NCBI GenBank assembly: GCA_023485185.1
Contig: JAMCZP010000292.1
Location: 1 to 50,406 of the forward strand
Length of the DNA: 50,406 nt
Source: Gammaproteobacteria bacterium
GTDB taxonomy: Bacteria; Pseudomonadota; Gammaproteobacteria; Pseudomonadales; Halomonadaceae
Direction of reading: 5' to 3'
Shown here: in pieces, positions 45,356 to 50,406 of the stretch
Layout: each line of letters starts with the position of its first letter
Position numbering within the stretch: position 1 is the stretch's first letter
Made by a program: the position numbers and the translations under genes
Notes under the pieces: model-generated
Told to the model about the DNA's origin: nothing
Database searches by the model: none
What the model saw: only the letters and a program-made list of their open reading frames with translations

Positions 45356-46855
45356 CTAGAAGCGCGGCAGTTCCGGATGCGGTAATTGGTTGTTATGCAC
45401 ATGCATGGCACCAAATTCCGCACAGCGCGCCAGAGTAGGAATATTCTTGCCTGGATTAAGTAGCCCCTGTGGATCAAAGGCCGCTTTCAACGCATGGAAA
45501 ACAGTGATTTCATCTGACTGAAACTGGCTGCACATTTGATTGATTTTTTCCCGGCCAACACCGTGTTCGCCGGTGATAGAGCCGCCCGCTGCCACGCAGA
45601 GCTCAAGAATTTTCCCGCCCACATCTTCAGCAAGCGCTAATTCGCCCTGTTTGTTGGCATCAAACAGAATCAGCGGATGCATGTTGCCGTCGCCAGCGTG
45701 AAATACGTTGGCGACCAGTAGGCCGCTCTCTTCTGACAGCGCGGCAATACCTTTAAGTACGCGCGGTAGTTCACGGCGGGGAATCGTGCCATCCATGCAG
45801 TAGTAATCCGGTGACATCCGGCCCACTGCAGGGAAGGCGTTCTTGCGACCCGCCCAGAACTTGGCGCGCTCGGCTTCATCGCGGGCCTGTTGAATATTGG
45901 TGGCACCGGCTTTCTCTAAAACGCGGCGCACGGTGTCACAGTCGTCGTCTACATCAGCCTCAACGCCATCCAACTCACAGAGTAGAATCGCTTCCGCTTC
46001 AACGGGGTAGCCGGCTTTGATAAAGTCTTCGGCAGCTTTGATGGCTAGCTTATCCATCATCTCCAGACCGCCAGGGATAATCCCTGCCGCAATAATGTCG
46101 CCCACCGCGCGGCCAGCTTTTTCGATATCATCGAAGCTCGCCATCAGTACCTTGGCGGTTTCTGGCTTGGGCAGTAGCTTCACGGTGATCTCAGTGACCA
46201 CGCCCAGCATGCCTTCTGAGCCGTTCATTAGTGCTAATAGGTCAAAGCCAGGGGCGTCAAGGGACTCAGCGCCAAGCGTCATAGGCTCGCCCTCAATGGT
46301 CAGCACATCCACGCGCATCACATTGTGGACGGTGAGGCCATATTTTAAGCAGTGTACGCCGCCCGCGTTTTCAGCCACGTTGCCGCCAATAGAGCAGGCA
46401 ATTTGCGAGGAGGGGTCCGGCGCGTAATAAAGCCCGTAAGGCGCTGCCGCTTCAGAAATCGCTAAGTTACGCACACCGGGTTGAACCCGAGCCATACGCG
46501 CATCCGGATCAACGTTAATAATTTGGTTAAAGCGCGACATGACTAGCAGCACACCTTGTTCCAGTGGCAGTGCGCCGCCGGAAAGCCCCGTACCTGCACC
46601 ACGTGTGACCACGGGTACACCTAAGGCGTTGCAGCGCTTTAGTAATGCTTGCACCTGCTCAAAGGTTTCTGGCAGCGCCACGAGCATTGGTAATACCCGA
46701 TACGCGGCCAGGCCGTCGCACTCGAAAGGGCGTAGGTCTTCCTCACGATATAACAGTGTCATATCGGGAATGGCTTGCTGCAGATCGTTTAGAACCTCGG
46801 TTTTATCGCGCTTGGTGAGTTTGCCGTCTAAGCGCTCATCAAAGAGGATATTCAT
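45356..46855 (-). CDS. glcD: Glycolate oxidase FAD-linked subunit GlcD
   Basis: GlcD oxidises glycolate (and D-lactate, more weakly) to glyoxylate. The 499-residue protein equals the E. coli length. The FAD-binding site has VVTRGAGTGLSGGALP, and the C-terminal substrate domain has FHAGDGNMHP and ITGEHGVGREK. It opens the operon and is divergent from glcC. An operator-like TGGTCAGACCA lies between them. Confidence 0.95.
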   Translation of the reverse strand: MNILFDERLDGKLTKRDKTEVLNDLQQAIPDMTLLYREEDLRPFECDGLAAYRVLPMLVALPETFEQVQALLKRCNALGVPVVTRGAGTGLSGGALPLEQGVLLVMSRFNQIINVDPDARMARVQPGVRNLAISEAAAPYGLYYAPDPSSQIACSIGGNVAENAGGVHCLKYGLTVHNVMRVDVLTIEGEPMTLGAESLDAPGFDLLALMNGSEGMLGVVTEITVKLLPKPETAKVLMASFDDIEKAGRAVGDIIAAGIIPGGLEMMDKLAIKAAEDFIKAGYPVEAEAILLCELDGVEADVDDDCDTVRRVLEKAGATNIQQARDEAERAKFWAGRKNAFPAVGRMSPDYYCMDGTIPRRELPRVLKGIAALSEESGLLVANVFHAGDGNMHPLILFDANKQGELALAEDVGGKILELCVAAGGSITGEHGVGREKINQMCSQFQSDEITVFHALKAAFDPQGLLNPGKNIPTLARCAEFGAMHVHNNQLPHPELPRF

Positions 46856-47002
46856 AATGACATCCCATGCTTATTATCATTAAAGGTAAACACTGACACA
46901 TGGATGCGCCTTTCATTAACGCACATACCATTCACATGACGTGCTTAAAACATAAGCCACAATTTGGGCTTTTTTTTTGTGCCTGTCTAGGTTGTGGTGC
47001 AT

Positions 47003-47013
47003 TGGTCAGACCA
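47003..47013. promoter_or_regulatory. Probable GlcC operator between glcD and glcC
   Basis: TGGTCAGACCA is a perfect 11-bp palindrome in ATTGGTCAGACCAGT. It matches the TGGTC-N-GACCA form of FadR/GlcC/PdhR-subfamily operators. It lies about 150 bp from the glcD start and 75 bp from glcC, so one site could serve both genes. Confidence 0.7.
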
Positions 47014-47087
47014 GTAATTAGTCGACATTGATGCCTTATTGGTTAACTACTGGCAAGCTGGTGGCATTGTTCAGCGGGAGAGCCAAG

Positions 47088-47864
47088 ATGCCATCAGCGA
47101 ACCAAGCATTGCCAACCGGGCAACGAATGCCTGAGCACGTGGCCACGCAGCTTGAGCGGCTCGTGCTTGATGGCGTGTTTCGGCCAGGTCAATTACTGCC
47201 TTCAGAAAGGCAGCTATGCAGCCGTTTAGGGGTATCACGTGCCTCGCTGCGCGAAGGGTTAAGGATTTTACGCAGCAAGGGTATTATTGAGACTCGCCAA
47301 GGGCATGGCTCTACAGTGGCTAAGTTGCTGCCGGTGAGTGACCAAAGCCCATTGATGCACTTGTTTAAAGACCATCCCCGAACGCTGTTTGACCTACTTG
47401 AAGTTCGCGCATTGCTGGAAGGCGAGTCTGCTCGGCTTGCCGCTAGCCGGGGCACGTCGGTTGACCGGGTGCTGATTACCCGTCGCTATCAGGAACTGGC
47501 CGACTACGCTGAAAAAGAGCACAGCATCGATGTTGAACGCTTAGCGCGACTCGATCATGCATTTCACCTGGCGATTTCCCAGGCATCGCATAACCCGGTC
47601 TTGGTTCATACTCTACAGAGTTTGACCGATCTTCTGCTTAGTTCGGTGTTCGCGTCGGTAAAACATCTTTACCACCTGCCTGGCCCCCGGGAGATGATTA
47701 ACCGTCAGCATGCTCGCCTGCATGCCGCCGTGGTAGACGGCCAGCCAGAACAGGCTCAGCGAGTAGCGTTAGAGCATCTCTCCAGCATCAGTGACCTGCT
47801 GCGCGAGCTGGAGATTGAGCATGAGCGTCTGGAACGCTCCTCCATGCGCCTTGAACAGTGGTAG
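47088..47864 (+). CDS. glcC: Glycolate-responsive GntR-family regulator GlcC
   Basis: GlcC is a FadR-subfamily regulator that activates glycolate genes. The ATG at 47088 follows GGGAG (47076-47080) by 7 bases and gives 258 residues (E. coli 254). An upstream in-frame ATG at 47028 is not supported. The winged helix holds LPSERQLCSRLGVSRASLREGL. The FCD domain contains RTLFDLLEVRALLEGESARLAA, LDHAFHLAISQASHNPVLV and SLTDLL-SVFASVKHLY, with several runs nearly identical to E. coli GlcC. It is divergent from glcDEFG, as in E. coli. Confidence 0.93.
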   Translation: MPSANQALPTGQRMPEHVATQLERLVLDGVFRPGQLLPSERQLCSRLGVSRASLREGLRILRSKGIIETRQGHGSTVAKLLPVSDQSPLMHLFKDHPRTLFDLLEVRALLEGESARLAASRGTSVDRVLITRRYQELADYAEKEHSIDVERLARLDHAFHLAISQASHNPVLVHTLQSLTDLLLSSVFASVKHLYHLPGPREMINRQHARLHAAVVDGQPEQAQRVALEHLSSISDLLRELEIEHERLERSSMRLEQW

Positions 47865-47888
47865 CGATTCACCGCTAAACATTCACTG

Positions 47889-48572
47889 TTAGGCGCTCAC
47901 TGCTCGCTTATCACCCTCTGTCTCAATGACACCTGCCAGCGTCGCGACCTCAATTTTATTGCATAGGTGATCGCGTAAAATTTGACCTAACAGTTTGCCA
48001 TCGCGCTTTTCAAGCGCTGCCATCATGTTTTCGTGATCCTTTACTGCTTGGCTCCAGTAGCGTTCAGTCATCTTCTTTGAGTAGCGAACGCGCTTAATAC
48101 GCTGGTTTAGATTGCTGTACGTCTCTTGCAATATTTCATTATTGGAGGCGGCCAGAATGGCTTCGTGGATCTGCCGATTGACCTGAAAGTAGGGCATTAA
48201 ATCGCGTGTACGGTAGTGCTCCAGCATTGTGTCGTGAAGCTCTCGAATCGCGCTAATTTCCGCATCGGTGATGTGCTGGCAGGCAAGCTCTCCTGAAAGC
48301 CCTTCCAGTGCGGCCATCAAGTCATAAGTATCTTTGACATTTTTCATGGTCAGGCGCACGACCCTCGCCCCGCGATTGGGCAGCAGCTCAATCAGTCCTT
48401 CAGTGGCAAGTACTTTCAGTGCTTCCCGTAGCGGCGTGCGCGATACACCGAAGCGGTCACATAGCTGTTTTTCAGATATGCGTTCACCGGGCAAAAGCTC
48501 ACCGTGCTCAATCAGTTCACCAATTCTATCGGCAACTTCACGATATAAATTGCGCTGTAAAATTTTTGTCAT
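47889..48572 (-). CDS. GntR-family (FCD) transcription regulator
   Basis: The 227-residue protein has an N-terminal winged helix (KQLCDRFGVSRTPLREALKVLATEG) and a C-terminal FCD ligand domain with metal-type residues (EGLSGE, NRQIHEAIL, QAVKDHENMM). It is distinct from GlcC. The ligand is unknown. It is divergent from a GlcG-like gene and a TRAP solute-binding gene, so it probably controls them in response to a small organic acid. It converges on glcC with 24 bp between the stops. Confidence 0.88.
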   Translation of the reverse strand: MTKILQRNLYREVADRIGELIEHGELLPGERISEKQLCDRFGVSRTPLREALKVLATEGLIELLPNRGARVVRLTMKNVKDTYDLMAALEGLSGELACQHITDAEISAIRELHDTMLEHYRTRDLMPYFQVNRQIHEAILAASNNEILQETYSNLNQRIKRVRYSKKMTERYWSQAVKDHENMMAALEKRDGKLLGQILRDHLCNKIEVATLAGVIETEGDKRAVSA

Positions 48573-48661
48573 TGGTCAGTTCCTTGTCAGTGGTTCGCTT
48601 AGCGTAAGGCCGAGCAACCCAGACGCGTTGAATCGTTTTGAGCACGAAATCATCTCCACGC

Positions 48662-48722
48662 TACTAGCTTTGTACAGTGGGTTTCTTTGCATACTAGCTT
48701 TGCATAGTGGCTTTTGTTTGTA
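48662..48722. repeat. Tandem imperfect 30-bp direct repeats in the GntR/GlcG-like control region
   Basis: TACTAGCTTTG begins both copies (48662 and 48692). The copies run about 30 and 31 bp and differ at a few positions. Each contains AGTGG followed by a T-rich run. They lie between the divergent genes, about 90-150 bp from the GntR start and 120-180 bp from the GlcG-like start. Confidence 0.7.
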
Positions 48723-48736
48723 TGATCTGCAAAAGT

Positions 48737-48754
48737 AATTATGAATTCAATATT
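48737..48754. promoter_or_regulatory. Candidate operator, TGAATTCA-centred, copy 1
   Basis: AATTATGAATTCAATATT is palindromic at 14 of its 18 positions, with the perfect core TGAATTCA (48742-48749). A very similar site stands before the TRAP gene (49501-49518). The adjacent GntR-family regulator is the natural candidate to bind both. Confidence 0.5.
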
Positions 48755-48844
48755 TGCGTGGTCGCTATTTTGCTGACCGCGATGCCATGCTAATAATCAC
48801 CCTGCTAACAACCTCCATACTAACAACCACAAAGGTAAAAACTA

Positions 48845-49306
48845 ATGGCTGGAAATGTATTCCACTGCAGTGTGCAGCTTACCCGTGAGCAGAGTCGGCA
48901 TATTATCGACGGTGCCGTTAAGCAGGCCCGTGAAGCAAATTTACCACCGCTGACCATTGTCGTGCTCGATGGTGGCGGCAATTTGGTGGCCGCTGAGCGT
49001 GAGGATGGCTGTGCTCCTCTGCGTTTCCCGGTAGCCAAGGGTAAGGCATACGCCTCATTAGGCATTGGGGTGGCCAGTGGCGTGTTAGGCGAACGTAATG
49101 CTGAACGCACAGCCTTTGTGGCCAGCGTTTCCGCTGCCTCCCAGGGCCACTTTGTGGCGGTGGCAGGTGGGGTGCCTATTTTGAATGAGCAGCACTGCGT
49201 GATTGGCGCGGTGGGGATCAGTGGCGCGTCATCCGATGAGGATCAGCAAGCGGCGATCGCAGGTATTGAGCAGGCAGGGTTACGCTGGGGGCTGGAACCT
49301 AGCTAG
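48845..49306 (+). CDS. Second GlcG/HbpS-family protein
   Basis: The 153-residue protein is a GlcG/HbpS-domain protein with LTIVVLDGGGNLVAAEREDGC, RFPVAKGKAYASLGIGVASG and VPILNEQHCVIGAVGISG. It has the same fold landmarks as glcG but is a distant paralogue, with an N-terminal extension. It is followed by a strong terminator and then by a TRAP solute-binding gene. The ribosome-binding site AAAGGT lies about 10 bases before the ATG. Its role is unknown; the neighbours suggest small hydroxyacid uptake or sensing. Confidence 0.85.
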   Translation: MAGNVFHCSVQLTREQSRHIIDGAVKQAREANLPPLTIVVLDGGGNLVAAEREDGCAPLRFPVAKGKAYASLGIGVASGVLGERNAERTAFVASVSAASQGHFVAVAGGVPILNEQHCVIGAVGISGASSDEDQQAAIAGIEQAGLRWGLEPS

Positions 49307-49372
49307 TTAATCAGGGGTTACTAAGTTTATACCTTGTCGAATTAAGGTTTGCTGATAAATTTTTACCAAAAA

Positions 49373-49412
49373 ACGGGCAGTGCCATGTACATGGCTTCTG
49401 CCCGTTTTTTTA
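49373..49412 (+). terminator. Rho-independent terminator after the second GlcG-like gene
   Basis: ACGGGCAG (49373-49380) pairs with CTGCCCGT (49398-49405). An inner GCCAT/ATGGC stem folds within the loop, and a run of seven T follows. It lies 66 bp after the stop codon. Confidence 0.88.
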
Positions 49413-49500
49413 TTTGTAAAAGGCTTGATATTTGCTCTTTTTAAACAAGGTGTTGCAGATATTTATTTGGGTTGAGACGAAAGTTTAATACCTAATTCTG

Positions 49501-49518
49501 AATTTTGAATTCAAATTG
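49501..49518. promoter_or_regulatory. Candidate operator, TGAATTCA-centred, copy 2
   Basis: AATTTTGAATTCAAATTG contains the perfect 12-bp palindrome TTTGAATTCAAA (49504-49515). It shares AATT-N-TGAATTCAA with copy 1 at 48737-48754. It lies about 140 bp before the TRAP gene start. Confidence 0.5.
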
Positions 49519-49656
49519 AGGTGGAAGAAGTCTCTGCGATCGGTCATCACCAATAATAAGCGTGCCCATCGTTAAGACTTTTATGCATGCCCATCGAGCG
49601 CTAGAGCCACGGTGGTGACATAGCAAACAACAACAAATGATTGACTGGAGTTCACT

Positions 49657-50406
49657 ATGAAACTGCTCAAAACAGCGCTTGCAACGGCCATTGTCTCAAT
49701 TGGTTTACAGGCCGCTGCCGCCAACGCCCAGACCGAAATTCGCCTTGGTCATGTTGGTGGCCCAGGGTCACTATTTGAAATTTCGGCGAATCGCTTCGCC
49801 GAACTTGCTAACGAGCGTCTGGAAGGCGTTGCTGAAGTTAACGTCTATGGCAATAGCCAGCTGGGTGGCGACGAGTCGATGATGCGTCGCTTACGGTTAG
49901 GGTCGCTTGATCTCACTATTCCTTCCACGGTGATGAGTTCGGAGTCTGCACAGTTTGCGCTGTTTGAGATGCCTTACTTGATTGAAGACCGTGAACACAT
50001 GAAGCGCGTGCGCGAAGAGATTGTCCGTGGCCCGCTCTACGACGCGGCGGAAGCACGCGGCTTTAAAATTATCGGGGTATGGGAAAACGGCTTTCGTCAA
50101 ATCACTAATAACGAGCGGCCAATTGTTACCCCACAAGATCTGCAGGGTATAAAACTGCGCGTTCCAGGTGGCACCTGGCGTATCGATATGTTCCGCAGTT
50201 ACGGCGCTGCCCCTTCGCCAATGTCGCTGTCTGAAGTGTTCGTTGCGCTGCAAACAGGCGCGATGGACGGCCAGGAAAACCCACTTATTCAGACCTACTC
50301 CTCGCGCTTTCATGAAGTGCAGGACTACCTCTCTATCTCAAACCACGTTTATACCCCCGCTTACCTGACCGCTGGCGCTAGCTGGAACCGTCTGCCCGAA
50401 GAGGTG
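49657..50406 (+). CDS. TRAP transporter solute-binding protein (DctP family), 5' part only
   Basis: The gene runs off the window end; 250 residues are visible. A signal peptide (MKLLKTALATAIVSIGL and a following Ala-rich stretch, with cleavage likely after ANA at residue 24) leads into TEIRLGHVGGPGSLFE. The DctP-family landmarks follow: NSQLGGDESMMRRLRLGSLDL, FEMPYLIEDREH, RVPGGTWRIDMFRSYGAAPSPMSLSEVFVALQTGAMDGQENP. The Arg in LRVPGG is expected to bind the substrate carboxylate. The TGGAG site (49646-49650) supports the ATG. The membrane subunits (DctQ/M) would lie beyond the window. The ligand is an organic acid, not identifiable from this part. Confidence 0.9.
   Translation, partial: MKLLKTALATAIVSIGLQAAAANAQTEIRLGHVGGPGSLFEISANRFAELANERLEGVAEVNVYGNSQLGGDESMMRRLRLGSLDLTIPSTVMSSESAQFALFEMPYLIEDREHMKRVREEIVRGPLYDAAEARGFKIIGVWENGFRQITNNERPIVTPQDLQGIKLRVPGGTWRIDMFRSYGAAPSPMSLSEVFVALQTGAMDGQENPLIQTYSSRFHEVQDYLSISNHVYTPAYLTAGASWNRLPEEV

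Larger units (their letters stand above)
49307..49656. other. Intergenic region before the TRAP gene
   Basis: The 350-bp gap holds a terminator (49373-49412) and an operator-like palindrome (49501-49518), both listed separately. I saw no further gene. The TRAP gene therefore has its own promoter, probably within 49420-49600. Confidence 0.6.

Noticed and set aside
49897..50313. 138-codon frame antisense to the TRAP gene
   Set aside because: It is a shadow of a well-supported DctP-family gene.

Overview
The window looks like chromosomal DNA of a gammaproteobacterium, most likely Halomonadaceae (Halomonas or a close relative). This placement is inferred from recognisable gene families and gene order: dapA-bamC-purC, nadC-ampD-aceEF, an Anr-type regulator next to hemN and a cbb3 oxidase cluster, and a CrbS/CrbR-type acetate module. 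No rRNA gene or other decisive taxonomic marker is present. Nearly all the DNA is ordinary, densely coding chromosome. I see no phage, insertion sequence, integron or CRISPR array.

Layout. 1-5.3 kb: housekeeping genes (3' part of dapA, bamC, purC, trmO, a GNAT acetyltransferase, nadC, ampD). 5.7-10.5 kb: pyruvate dehydrogenase E1 and E2 (aceE, aceF) with a strong terminator and no lpd. 10.7-15.4 kb: adk, tsaB-rsmJ, a ClsB-like phospholipase D protein, a UPF0149 protein and a SprT-like protein. 15.5-28.5 kb: an acetate uptake and activation block. It holds acs, a LuxR-type response regulator (CrbR/ErdR-like), a 1313-residue transporter-sensor hybrid kinase (CrbS/MxtR-like), an unknown membrane protein, an ActP-like Na+/solute symporter with its small DUF4212 partner and, divergently, a cNMP/CBS/DUF294 nucleotidyltransferase-like protein. 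The last is translationally coupled to a DnaQ-like exonuclease homologue that has lost its catalytic residues. 28.5-40.6 kb: redox and microaerobic respiration (ttcA, anr, hemN, a TauE/SafE-like protein, ccoS, ccoI, ccoH, ccoG, then the structural operon ccoNOQP). 40.7-42.4 kb: an alpha/beta hydrolase and an array of five tRNA genes (Val-Asp-Asp-Val-Asp). 42.4-50.4 kb: glycolate oxidation (glcDEFG with divergent glcC), then a second GntR regulator divergent from a second GlcG-like protein and a TRAP solute-binding protein cut by the window end.

How the genes fit together. Pyruvate dehydrogenase and Acs both make acetyl-CoA. The CrbSR-like pair flanked by acs and an acetate-type symporter fits the known acetate switch. 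The cco, hemN and anr genes form the usual low-oxygen respiratory and heme block, and a candidate Anr box lies upstream of ccoN. The glc genes oxidise glycolate to glyoxylate under GlcC, for which a near-ideal operator (TGGTCAGACCA) is visible. The adjacent TRAP/GlcG/GntR unit may import a related small hydroxyacid.

The observations most worth following up are: (1) the catalytically dead exonuclease homologue coupled to the DUF294 protein; (2) an inverted repeat upstream of acs that may be a CrbR operator; (3) a TGAATTCA-centred palindrome shared by the promoters of the second glcG-like gene and the TRAP gene; (4) tandem 30-bp repeats in the same control region; and (5) an EF-hand-like motif in an extramembrane insert of the symporter.
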